Of a stretch of DNA of 17,694 bases, positions 1 through 7,230 are shown piece after piece. A program made the translations under genes and the position numbers. Origin of the DNA: DALYDD01 sp046049705 (GTDB lineage Bacteria; Patescibacteriota; Minisyncoccia; Phycocordibacterales; CAIZLB01). How positions within the stretch are numbered: the first letter of the stretch is position 1; each line of letters begins with the position of its first letter. Below the pieces are notes generated by a model. It saw only the letters and a program-made list of their open reading frames with translations, had not been told where the DNA came from and searched no databases. The stretch is from assembly GCA_046049705.1 (NCBI GenBank), contig JBJOQZ010000022.1, forward strand, positions 1 through 17,694, in the 5' to 3' direction.

Positions 1-1
1 T

Positions 2-403
2 GTTATCGCAATCATCGGTATTCTTTCATCAGTAGTACTTGCTTCTTTGACTTCAGCTCGTTCAAAGGGTACAGATGCAGCTATTCAGTCTGCTATGTCA
101 AACATGAGAGCTCAAGCTGAACTCTTGTATGCAAATGCAAACTCTTATGGTCCAGATCTTGCCATTGTAGCTTGTCCTACAACTGGAAACTCAATTTTTG
201 CCACAACTACAACTGGTAGTCTCAAAAATTTGATTGCAGATGTTGAATCAAAAAACGGTTCAGCAGCTAATACATTCTGTGTATCTGAAGACAATCCTGC
301 TGCATGGGCTGTTATTGCATCTACAACAGGAGGTTCATGGTGTGTAGACAGTACAGGTGCATCTAAGGCATCAACCGGAGTGACTGGTCAAGCTTGTAAC
401 TAA
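2..403 (+). CDS. Type IV pilin / major pseudopilin, 5'-truncated by window edge
   Basis: The visible 133 residues open inside the N-terminal prepilin helix (VIAIIGILSSVVLAS), so the leader peptide and the first residues of the mature protein lie left of the window. After the helix comes SKGTDAAIQSAMSNMRAQAE, the amphipathic alpha1-C region typical of class III signal pilins, then a small beta domain rich in Thr/Ser/Gly. Four cysteines (ACPTTG, TFCVSE, SWCVDSTG, QACN) could form two disulfides outside the cell. The protein is a clear paralogue of the pilin starting at 502: it shares the SKG-DAA-S-LRSQ-type alpha1 pattern and the cysteine layout. A strong terminator follows immediately. It is probably a main subunit of a type IV pilus or competence pseudopilus, processed by the peptidase at 1003-1950. 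Family assignment is firm; the filament's function is inferred. Confidence 0.9.
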   Translation, partial: VIAIIGILSSVVLASLTSARSKGTDAAIQSAMSNMRAQAELLYANANSYGPDLAIVACPTTGNSIFATTTTGSLKNLIADVESKNGSAANTFCVSEDNPAAWAVIASTTGGSWCVDSTGASKASTGVTGQACN

Positions 404-414
404 TAATATTAGTT

Positions 415-470
415 AGGTATAACACAAACAAAAAGACGGTATACACCGTCTTTTTGTTTGTGTTATACTT
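415..470. terminator. Perfect hairpin terminator between the two pilins
   Basis: Arms 421-440 and 445-464 are exact reverse complements (20 bp) around the loop ATAC. Pairing continues outward to 415/470 with a single G-U, giving about 26 bp. The A-run on the left arm and T-run on the right arm make it usable in both directions. It separates the truncated pilin from the downstream pilin/pilD operon. Confidence 0.88.
461..469 (+). promoter_or_regulatory. Extended -10 for the second pilin operon, embedded in the terminator arm
   Basis: TGTTATACT is a TGn-TATACT extended -10. It lies in the right arm of the preceding hairpin, 32 nt before the ATG at 502. No convincing -35 is visible. It would place transcription start near 476, just outside the hairpin, so the operon is restarted right after termination. 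Confidence 0.5.
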
Positions 471-501
471 TAGGAAGAATATTGTTAATACAAATATATT
501 T

Positions 502-978
502 ATGAAAAAATTACAAAAAGGTTTTACATTGATTGAGTTATTAGTCGTGATTGCCATCATCGGAATCATGGCTTCTGTAGGTATGGCAGCATTGAGTTCA
601 TCAAAAGGTAAGGGAGACGATGCTGCAGTTAGATCAAACCTCAATAGTCTTCGTTCCCAATCAGAGCTATATCATGTGAATCATAAGAAGTATGGGTTCA
701 ATGTTTCTGATGTCACAGATTGTATTACAATTACAACATTTATGGCCTCAACTACAGGCCAGGGTGCTGGTTCAAAAATCACAACCAATCTTATTAAAAA
801 TGCACGAGGTTCAGCAAATGTGAGATGTGCTGTTGCAGCTGGTGGTAGCACATGGGCTGTATCTGCTTTACTTACAAATGGTGGATATGTTTGTGTGCAC
901 GCTACTGATCAGTCAATTATAGCTAGTACGACTGGTACTCTTGCAAACTCAATCTCAAATAATGCTTGTGTTAGATAG
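502..978 (+). CDS. Type IV pilin / pseudopilin (paralogue of the first pilin)
   Basis: This is a 158-residue prepilin with a short basic leader, MKKLQKG, then FTLIELLVVIAIIGIMAS. It has the class III cleavage site G^F, Glu at mature position 5 and the hydrophobic alpha1-N helix. The SSKGKGDDAAVRSNLNSLRS stretch and four cysteines (TDCITI, VRCAV, YVCVH, NACVR) match the pattern of the upstream pilin, so the two are tandem paralogues. ATG 502 is chosen because upstream in-frame TTG 454 lies inside the terminator and would destroy the N-terminal leader. There is no Shine-Dalgarno sequence. It is followed after 24 bp by pilD. It is likely a subunit of the same extracellular filament; whether major or minor cannot be told. 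Confidence 0.92.
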   Translation: MKKLQKGFTLIELLVVIAIIGIMASVGMAALSSSKGKGDDAAVRSNLNSLRSQSELYHVNHKKYGFNVSDVTDCITITTFMASTTGQGAGSKITTNLIKNARGSANVRCAVAAGGSTWAVSALLTNGGYVCVHATDQSIIASTTGTLANSISNNACVR

Positions 979-1002
979 GGGATAGATTTAAAATACTGCT
1001 AT

Positions 1003-1950
1003 ATGTTTTCAGTATATACATTCATGGCAGGATTCCTTTTTGTTTTCGGATTGATTATTGGTAGTTTTCTAAATGTATTAATTCTTCGCTACAATACCGG
1101 AAAGGGATTTGGAGGCAGGTCAATGTGTTTCTCTTGTGGGCGAACTCTTACAACAAGAGACCTCTTTCCAGTTTTAAGTTATCTCTGGCATCGAGGAAGA
1201 TGTCGAACATGTAAATCAAAAATCAGCTCACAATATATTATCGTTGAAGTGTTGACTGGTATATTATTTGTATTTACATATTATCATAATCTACATCTAC
1301 TTAGTGCATCGGCTTCTGTATTTACATTAAAACTTGCAGTCGACTGTTCGCTTATGTCGCTCTTCGTGTCCATGGTGGTATATGATATACGACATAAGAT
1401 TATCCCAGATCCTGCAGTGGTACTTACCGCACTTCTTGCTCTACTAGGGCATATCATCCTTGGTACACTGACTTGGTCAGTTGTGCTTTCCGGATTTATT
1501 CTCGCTGCACCCTTTTATCTTATCTGGCTCTTTTCAAAGGGTACAATGATGGGACTTGGAGATGCTAAGCTCGCAATTACGATTGGCTGGCTCTTAGGTA
1601 TCAGTGCAGGATTCACTGCAGTGTTTTTTGGATTCTGGCTCGGCGCCTTGGTATCAATCTTGATTATTATCTCTAGGCCAGAAACAAATCAGTTGAAGCG
1701 ATTTGCAATTATCACCCTTGTAAGTGCATTGCTATTCTTTTATATACATTGGTACGTGCTCATTGTTGCACTATGTATGTACATACTTTACTTCATGAGT
1801 ACTAGTACAATTGGGAGACGATTGGTGCGAAAGGGATATGTTCCACAACTTGGCCTTAAAAGCGAAGTGCCTTTTGCACCTTTTCTTATTGCCGGACTCC
1901 TCATCGTATACTTTTTAGGGTATAATATGTTTATATTTACTTTACTCTAA
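1003..1950 (+). CDS. pilD: Prepilin peptidase / N-methyltransferase (A24 aspartic protease)
   Basis: This inner-membrane enzyme cleaves prepilin leaders and N-methylates the new N-terminus. The 315-residue protein has the full-length bifunctional layout. An N-terminal GSFLNV motif precedes a cytoplasmic zinc-binding loop with two CxxC pairs (CFSC and CRTC, about residues 42-70). Several membrane helices then carry the two catalytic aspartates: Asp128 in YDIRHKIIPDP and Asp187 in the GLGDAKL (GxGD) motif. It sits between prepilins, all of which are its presumed substrates. ATG 1003 overlaps a TATATG element; ATG 1024 (MAGFLF) is an alternative start that keeps all motifs. Function is well supported by conserved active-site residues. 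Confidence 0.95.
   Translation: MFSVYTFMAGFLFVFGLIIGSFLNVLILRYNTGKGFGGRSMCFSCGRTLTTRDLFPVLSYLWHRGRCRTCKSKISSQYIIVEVLTGILFVFTYYHNLHLLSASASVFTLKLAVDCSLMSLFVSMVVYDIRHKIIPDPAVVLTALLALLGHIILGTLTWSVVLSGFILAAPFYLIWLFSKGTMMGLGDAKLAITIGWLLGISAGFTAVFFGFWLGALVSILIIISRPETNQLKRFAIITLVSALLFFYIHWYVLIVALCMYILYFMSTSTIGRRLVRKGYVPQLGLKSEVPFAPFLIAGLLIVYFLGYNMFIFTLL
1921..1926 (+). promoter_or_regulatory. Candidate -10 box inside the end of pilD
   Basis: A consensus TATAAT lies 27 nt before the ATG at 1954, within the last codons of pilD. No good -35 is visible. It could give the minor pseudopilins an internal promoter, but A/T-rich coding sequence makes chance matches common. Confidence 0.3.
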
Positions 1951-1953
1951 TTT

Positions 1954-2640
1954 ATGGGATTCATTAACAACACTCATGCATTGTACAAAAAAGGTGTAGC
2001 GGGTATGAAAAGGGCATTTACGATTGTGGAACTTATAGTAGTAGTTGGTATTTTCACTCTGGTAATGACTATCGCACTCTGGAATCAAAAAGATTTGAGT
2101 AATAGTGTCTTGATTACAAATCTCGCATATGAAATCGCACTGGCAGTTCGAGAAGCTCAAGCTTATGGAATCGGGGTACGTGCAGATACGGGCGCAAATG
2201 ATTCTGGGGATTTTCAAGGAGGATTCGGTATCTATGCCAATATAAATAATCCAGAACAACTTATTTTGTTTCATGATAAAGATGGCAATATGCAGTATGA
2301 CTCAGCAGGAGGTGAGACTTTCGTGGTATATAATTTTCAAAATCAAAGAGGGAATCGCATAAAAGCAATTTGTGTAGCCCATACTCCTTTAAGTCTACAA
2401 GGTCCATGTACTGCGGTATCTGGCACTAAGACAGATGAAGTCACAATCCTATTTAAGCGTCCTAATCCGGAAGCTTCCTTCTTGGTTCCTGCAACTCAGC
2501 CGATAGTAAAAGGTCCAGCGATTATTGTGCTCAATACCCCATCTAATAATAACTGTCGAGCAGTGGTAGTTGAAACAACAGGCCAGATTCATATCGAAAA
2601 TGCTCAGAGTACTTTGCCAGCTTGTAGTAATACAAATTAA
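1954..2640 (+). CDS. Minor pseudopilin, GspH/FimT-like
   Basis: A prepilin signature KRA^FTIVELIVVVGIFTL is followed by an alpha1 continuation and a beta-rich domain (FGIYANINNPEQLILF, DKDGN, GETFVVYNF) of the GspH/FimT kind. Glu5 is present. Starting at 1954 gives a 21-residue leader. The alternative ATG 2005 gives a minimal MKRA leader and has an AAGGTG just upstream, so the true start is open. It follows pilD by 3 bp and precedes the J-like gene by 5 bp, so co-transcription is likely. In type II secretion and type IV pili, H-type subunits link the tip complex to the major pilin filament. That role is inferred from family and neighbours. Confidence 0.85.
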   Translation: MGFINNTHALYKKGVAGMKRAFTIVELIVVVGIFTLVMTIALWNQKDLSNSVLITNLAYEIALAVREAQAYGIGVRADTGANDSGDFQGGFGIYANINNPEQLILFHDKDGNMQYDSAGGETFVVYNFQNQRGNRIKAICVAHTPLSLQGPCTAVSGTKTDEVTILFKRPNPEASFLVPATQPIVKGPAIIVLNTPSNNNCRAVVVETTGQIHIENAQSTLPACSNTN

Positions 2641-2645
2641 ATAAT

Positions 2646-3314
2646 ATGAATACAGCTCATCCTATTTCATCACAAATAAAAAGGAAATCTCCTGGAGCTC
2701 AAGGTGGTTTTACATTGATTGAAATGATGGTTTCAGTGAGTATTTTCTTGATTGTAATGACCATCGTCCTTGGTGCACTTCTTTCGATTATCGATGGAAA
2801 CAAAAAAACACAATCAATAAACTCAGTGGCAAATAACCTGAGTTCTGCAATAGAAAGTATGACGAGAGATATCAAAACAGGGTATCAGTATAAGTGTGGA
2901 GTGTCTCGAGGGACTATTATCGCTGGGACAGAGAGCACAATCTGTGACCCTGCAACTGCACTTGATACTATTAGCTTTATTTCAACTATTTCAGGTAGTG
3001 CTCGAGCTGGTCAGTACTGGCTCAGTGATCCTGATCCAATCACTGGTCGAAAAGGTATTATGAAATTCTTCTGTCCAGCAAATATAGATAATCCAAATGT
3101 AAATTGTAAAATAGGATCAAACTATGAGTCTTTGGTGATTACTTCTCCTGAAATCGATATTAAAGAAATGAAATTCTATGCCAAAGTTCCTACTGCAGGT
3201 ACTGATCAACCTGGGGTATTTGTAGTGATTAAAGGTACTGCATATATAAATAAGACTCAATTCTCTGATTTCAGTATACAGACTTTTATTTCTCAAAGAC
3301 TACTCAATATTTAA
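2646..3314 (+). CDS. Minor pseudopilin, GspJ/PilW-like
   Basis: This is a 222-residue prepilin with a long basic leader ending GAQG, then G^FTLIEMMVSVSIFLIVM with Glu5 in place. The following segment (NNLSSAIESMTRDIKTG) resembles the alpha1-C of GspJ/PilW-type proteins. The large C-terminal domain has strand-rich stretches such as YESLVITSPEIDIKEMKFYA and ends with FSIQTFISQR. It lies between the H-like and I-like genes with gaps of 5 and 3 bp and no Shine-Dalgarno sequence. J-type subunits form the filament tip with I and K. The subclass is assigned from order and general shape, so it is less sure than membership of the prepilin family. Confidence 0.82.
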   Translation: MNTAHPISSQIKRKSPGAQGGFTLIEMMVSVSIFLIVMTIVLGALLSIIDGNKKTQSINSVANNLSSAIESMTRDIKTGYQYKCGVSRGTIIAGTESTICDPATALDTISFISTISGSARAGQYWLSDPDPITGRKGIMKFFCPANIDNPNVNCKIGSNYESLVITSPEIDIKEMKFYAKVPTAGTDQPGVFVVIKGTAYINKTQFSDFSIQTFISQRLLNI

Positions 3315-3317
3315 ATT

Positions 3318-3962
3318 ATGACATTACATACACCTATTGCAAAAAAAATAAGAGCGCAGAAGTATTTAATGCAGACAAAGCAATCCGGACTTACTATTGT
3401 TGAGTCACTCGTAGCAATCTCTATCTTAGTAATCGCTGTGCTTGGGCCACTAGTGATTGTTTCTCAGGCATTGCGTACTTCATTTTTTGCTAGAGACCAA
3501 CTGACTACATACTATCTCGCACAGGAAGTTATTGAACATGTCCGAAATCTGAGAGATAAAAATTCACTCACTAAAACAGATGCTCTGGAATGGCTCAATG
3601 AAATTACATATATAAGCGGCTCAATCGAGACTTCGCCAACCATTGAACCAATAGATAGCCCTAATCCAAAGAAATATAGATTAGTAAGAGATGGTGGATA
3701 TAAGCTGGAAGCATGTCCTTCAAATGATTGTGGAAAGCTCAATGTAAATACAGTAACTGGTGTGTATGGTGAAGTGTCCGCTGCAGATATGAAAGAATCT
3801 ATTTACACACGTGAAGTCGTATTTTATCAAGCCCCAGGTGATTCACTTGGAGAGCAAGAAGTTGCAATTGAAGTAACTCTTAAATGGAATCAAGTCGGAG
3901 GTGTATACCAGTTTAAGCTTAGAGAAAATTTATTGAATTGGAAGATTCAGAAGTTTGAATAA
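3318..3962 (+). CDS. Minor pseudopilin, GspI/PilV-like
   Basis: The 214-residue protein has the cleavage motif QSG^LTIVESLVAISILVIAVL. Leu occupies position +1 instead of Phe, and Glu5 is present. After the helix comes FFARDQLTTYYLAQEVIEHV, which matches the GspI/PilV habit of a helix containing A-x-x-L-A-E-type residues. The leader is 26 residues from ATG 3318; a shorter start at 3369 (MQTKQSG) is also possible. It begins 3 bp after the J-like stop and ends 13 bp before the K-like ATG. It is a probable tip-complex subunit. Confidence 0.82.
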   Translation: MTLHTPIAKKIRAQKYLMQTKQSGLTIVESLVAISILVIAVLGPLVIVSQALRTSFFARDQLTTYYLAQEVIEHVRNLRDKNSLTKTDALEWLNEITYISGSIETSPTIEPIDSPNPKKYRLVRDGGYKLEACPSNDCGKLNVNTVTGVYGEVSAADMKESIYTREVVFYQAPGDSLGEQEVAIEVTLKWNQVGGVYQFKLRENLLNWKIQKFE

Positions 3963-3975
3963 CATAATTATTGTC

Positions 3976-4620
3976 ATGAAAAAACTATTATCTCAAATCA
4001 ATATATTTAGGAAAGAAAAGAATAAAGCATTTACTTTATTCGTATCTTTGCTCGTAGCTTCACTTTTGCTCGCAATTGGTTTTTCAATTGGTAATATCTT
4101 GATTAAGCAACTTATTCTTACTCAGACGGGAAGTGGAACTCAAATTGCTTTTTACGCTGCTGATAGTGCGTCAGAGTGTACATTGTTTTGGGATAGAAAA
4201 GATTCCGATGGTATTACGTTGACTGATGGCCCTTTTGGTACTAGTACAATTGCTGATCTAAGACTTGTTTGTGGAAGTGGTACTGCAGCAGATGGTGGTG
4301 GTTTGGTTTATGGATTTACTAAGACTTGCAATGATGGACTGTGTGGGGCATTGGCAACTGCTGCTACTTCAAGTTTCTTTATCGACTACCGTGATCCGAA
4401 GGATCCAAAGTACCTTGCTTGTGCTCATGTGACAGTATTTAAGACATTTGATGTAAATACTGGTGGTGAAGAAACTACTATCGATTCACGAGGATATAAT
4501 ACTGATTTAATTGTAGATGAGAGTGGAGGGGGGTATACATATGGATCCACAGCAGCAACTGCACGATGTAATCTTGAGAGACCGCGAGTGGTAGAGAGAG
4601 GGTTATATTTGACCTACTAA
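3976..4620 (+). CDS. Minor pseudopilin lacking Glu5, GspK/PilX-like
   Basis: The 214-residue protein has a basic leader (MKKLLSQINIFRKEKNKA) and a hydrophobic prepilin helix, FTLFVSLLVASLLLAIG. Mature position 5 is Val, not Glu. GspK is the type II secretion pseudopilin known for lacking Glu5 and capping the filament, and PilX-like proteins occupy the equivalent place in pilus loci. The next part, QIAFYAADSASECTLFW, resembles the A-x-D-S-A-x-E segment of PilX/GspK-type proteins. Several further cysteines follow (LVCGSG, KTCNDGLCGA, LACAHV, ARCNLE). It is shorter than a typical GspK. ATG 3976 is preferred over in-frame TTG 3955, which overlaps the preceding gene. It is last in the pseudopilin operon. 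Confidence 0.8.
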   Translation: MKKLLSQINIFRKEKNKAFTLFVSLLVASLLLAIGFSIGNILIKQLILTQTGSGTQIAFYAADSASECTLFWDRKDSDGITLTDGPFGTSTIADLRLVCGSGTAADGGGLVYGFTKTCNDGLCGALATAATSSFFIDYRDPKDPKYLACAHVTVFKTFDVNTGGEETTIDSRGYNTDLIVDESGGGYTYGSTAATARCNLERPRVVERGLYLTY

Positions 4621-4672
4621 TACAACGTATAGGTACATGATATAGCAGTGTAATCTATGGCTTGTTTGTTGG

Positions 4673-4693
4673 TATATCGTGCAGTACTATAAT
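4673..4693 (+). promoter_or_regulatory. Candidate ligA promoter elements
   Basis: Two -10-like boxes lie in the 71-bp gap before ligA. TATATC at 4673-4678 is preceded by TGG (4670-4672), an extended -10 about 13 nt before ATG 4692. A perfect TATAAT at 4688-4693 overlaps that ATG, which makes it hard to use for this start. The first fits a short-leader transcript better. Confidence 0.35.
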
Positions 4694-6821
4694 GAATATG
4701 AATAAAAAAGAGGCTGGAATCAGAATACAGAACCTGCGAAAAACGATTGAACATCATCGGTATAATTACCACGTCCTCGATAAAGAAGAAATTTCCGGCG
4801 AGGCACTTGATTCATTGAAGCAAGAGCTTGTCCTACTCGAATCACAATTTCCAGAATATATAGATAGTACATCGCCTTCACAGAGAGTTGCAGGTGAGCC
4901 TCTTAAACAATTTGAAAAAGTGCCCCATAAAGTTGCTCAATGGTCTTTCAATGATGCATTTACAGTAGAAGATATTCAAGAATTTGATACCAGAGTACAT
5001 ACATTTTTAAAGAAGGCTATAGAGAATGGGGTAGATGCGCAAGGTACTGCATTTTCTCCTCAAGAAAAACAGAGATTGGAAGAAATTCTTAATCGAGGAA
5101 TTTCGTATACAACAGAGTTGAAAATTGATGGATTGAAAATTGTATTTGAATATGTAGATGGTGTTCTCATCTGTGCAGCTACTCGAGGTGATGGAAAAGT
5201 TGGTGAAAATGTCACACATAATATCCGCACTATTCAATCTGTTCCACTTTCATTGCACCAACCTGTTAGTATTATTGTCGAAGGAGAAGTGTGGATGAGT
5301 AAAAAGAATTTTGAACTACTCAATGCTGAGCAAGCTCGACTAGGGCTACCTCTCTATGCCAATCCACGAAATGTTGCCGCCGGAACTGTGCGTCAACTTG
5401 ATCCAAAAGTGGCTGCCAGTCGAAATCTCGATGTCTTCATATACGATATCGCAAGATATGAAGCATCAGAGGTTCAGACACAATATGCAGAATTAGATTT
5501 ATTGCGTGACTTAGGATTCAAAGTTAATCCATTTGCAAAAGTACATACTGATATTAAAGGCGTTATTTCATATTGGGAATCTTGGCATGCAAAATCAAAG
5601 AAGCAAGAATATTGGATCGATGGGGTAGTAGTTAAGGTAAATGAAGTACTTGTCCAGAGAGCGATTGGATATACGGGTAAGGCTCCACGATTTGGTATTG
5701 CATTTAAATTTCCTGCAGAACAAGTCACCACAATAGTAGAAGATATTCAGTTGCAGGTAGGTCGGACAGGGGTAATCACTCCTGTGGCTCACCTTAAGCC
5801 TGTCTTGGTGGCAGGAAGCACTGTATCGCGTGCCACGCTCCACAATGAAGATGAAATAGAGCGCCTAGATATACGCATTGGAGATACGGTGATTTTACAG
5901 AAGGCAGGTGACGTGATCCCTGATATTGTCAAGGTCTTGACAGAGCTCCGTACTGGCAAAGAAAAGCCATATATTTTTCCGACACATGTAGCCGAATGTG
6001 GCGGCGATGGCCGTATCGAGCGTGTTCCAGGGCAAGCTGCATATCGGTGTGTGGTTAAAAATTCTGGAGTTATGCATCGACGTCGACTGCATCATTTTGT
6101 CTCAAAAAAATGTTTTGATATTGAGGGTATGGGGCCAAAACAAATTGATGCACTTCTCGAGGCTGCACTTATCAATACAGCAGATGATATCTTTACATTG
6201 AAAAAGGGGGATATGCTTAGTTTGCCTCGATTTGGTGAAAAATCAGTGGACAATTTACTTGAAGCGATTGAAAAGGCTCGCACGGTATCTCTTGCACGAT
6301 TTATTTTTGCTCTCTCGATTGATCATATTGGGGAAGAGACTGCGGACATGTTGGCTCGGCATTTTAAGACATGGAAATCTCTGCAAGATAGTGCTATGCA
6401 GGGAGATATAGATACCCTTATGCAGATTGAAGGAATTGGGACGATTGTCGCTCAATCAATTATCGACTGGGTGAAAGAAAAAGAGCATAGACTGCTCATC
6501 GAGCGACTATTAAAGCAGGTATCAATTGTCGATATGTCGATACAGGTTGCTGGTATTATGTCGAGTGCTTTGCAATCAGCTCAAAAAGATTTTTTTAAGG
6601 GCAAAATATTTGTACTCACGGGTTCATTGGAAACTATGACAAGAGATGAAGCGAAAGGGTATATCAAGGCACTTGAAGGTAAATCCTCGGGATCAGTTTC
6701 AAAGGATACAGATTATGTCATCGCTGGAGAGTCTGCGGGTTCAAAGCTCGACATGGCTCAAAAACTCGGGATTACGGTTCTATCGGAAGAGGATTTTCGT
6801 AGACGATTAGGTATGCTATGA
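4692..6821 (+). CDS. ligA: NAD-dependent DNA ligase with degenerate zinc finger
   Basis: LigA seals nicks during replication and repair using NAD+. The protein is about 709 residues (E. coli about 670). The Ia-type N-terminus (HRYNYHVLD) is followed by the adenylation motif TELKIDG with nucleophile Lys144, then ATRGDG-VGENVTHNIRTI and NPRNVAAGTVRQLDP. The OB fold (QVGRTGVITPVAHL), helix-hairpin-helix repeats and a C-terminal BRCT domain (FFKGKIFVLTGSL to the end) are all present. The catalytic lysine lies about 29 residues later than in E. coli because of an insertion around residues 112-140. The C4 zinc finger keeps only two evident cysteines (Cys436, Cys453). ATG 4692 or 4698 are the plausible starts; the upstream TTG 4662 is not. 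Its stop overlaps the gatC ATG. Confidence 0.96.
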   Translation: MNMNKKEAGIRIQNLRKTIEHHRYNYHVLDKEEISGEALDSLKQELVLLESQFPEYIDSTSPSQRVAGEPLKQFEKVPHKVAQWSFNDAFTVEDIQEFDTRVHTFLKKAIENGVDAQGTAFSPQEKQRLEEILNRGISYTTELKIDGLKIVFEYVDGVLICAATRGDGKVGENVTHNIRTIQSVPLSLHQPVSIIVEGEVWMSKKNFELLNAEQARLGLPLYANPRNVAAGTVRQLDPKVAASRNLDVFIYDIARYEASEVQTQYAELDLLRDLGFKVNPFAKVHTDIKGVISYWESWHAKSKKQEYWIDGVVVKVNEVLVQRAIGYTGKAPRFGIAFKFPAEQVTTIVEDIQLQVGRTGVITPVAHLKPVLVAGSTVSRATLHNEDEIERLDIRIGDTVILQKAGDVIPDIVKVLTELRTGKEKPYIFPTHVAECGGDGRIERVPGQAAYRCVVKNSGVMHRRRLHHFVSKKCFDIEGMGPKQIDALLEAALINTADDIFTLKKGDMLSLPRFGEKSVDNLLEAIEKARTVSLARFIFALSIDHIGEETADMLARHFKTWKSLQDSAMQGDIDTLMQIEGIGTIVAQSIIDWVKEKEHRLLIERLLKQVSIVDMSIQVAGIMSSALQSAQKDFFKGKIFVLTGSLETMTRDEAKGYIKALEGKSSGSVSKDTDYVIAGESAGSKLDMAQKLGITVLSEEDFRRRLGML

Positions 6822-7201
6822 TGGCTTTTATGTCAGATAGCCAAAATAATCCCCAATCAGAGTCAAAAGATGGTGGGCATACTGTTGCTGCATTTACTAT
6901 TGAAAATATAGAGAAATTATCAGCCCTTTCTCGTCTTGCACTTACACCCGAAGAAAAATCTCAGTTCAGCAAAGATATCGGAGGTATTTTGTCATATGTG
7001 AGTCAGATTCAAGAGGTGGCAGGGGATACAGGTCTTCTCGATGCACGACTTGAGACGGGGCATTATGTACATAAAAATCAAATGCGAGACGATATCGCAA
7101 CTACAGGCACTGGATCTGAACTTAATCCAGATACTTCGATTTTAGTCGACGAAGCTCCAGAACATACAGATGGCTATGTGCAGGTAAAAAAGATTCTATA
7201 A
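6818..7201 (+). CDS. gatC: Aspartyl/glutamyl-tRNA(Asn/Gln) amidotransferase subunit C
   Basis: GatC is the small subunit that stabilises GatA in the GatCAB complex, which converts mischarged Glu-tRNA(Gln) and Asp-tRNA(Asn) to the amidated forms. The core is recognisable: ENIEKLSALSRLALTPEE, then FSKDIGGILSYVSQIQEV and a C-terminal segment with MRDD and a final DGYVQVKKIL. The protein is 127 residues, longer than the usual 95-100, because of a hydrophilic N-terminal extension. Starts at 6818, 6821 and 6830 are all in frame. The ATG overlaps the ligA TGA (ATGA), which implies translational coupling to ligA. gatA follows after 29 bp. Confidence 0.92.
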   Translation: MMAFMSDSQNNPQSESKDGGHTVAAFTIENIEKLSALSRLALTPEEKSQFSKDIGGILSYVSQIQEVAGDTGLLDARLETGHYVHKNQMRDDIATTGTGSELNPDTSILVDEAPEHTDGYVQVKKIL

Positions 7202-7230
7202 TATCGCATACTATTTAACCTATATACGTT

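Noticed and set aside
454..501. TTG-initiated N-terminal extension of the second pilin
   Set aside because: It lies inside the terminator and -10 region and would bury the prepilin leader; ATG 502 gives a normal MKKLQKG leader.
363..644. Minus-strand 93-codon open frame
   Set aside because: It runs through the terminator and antisense to the second pilin's signal region; it has no recognisable domain.
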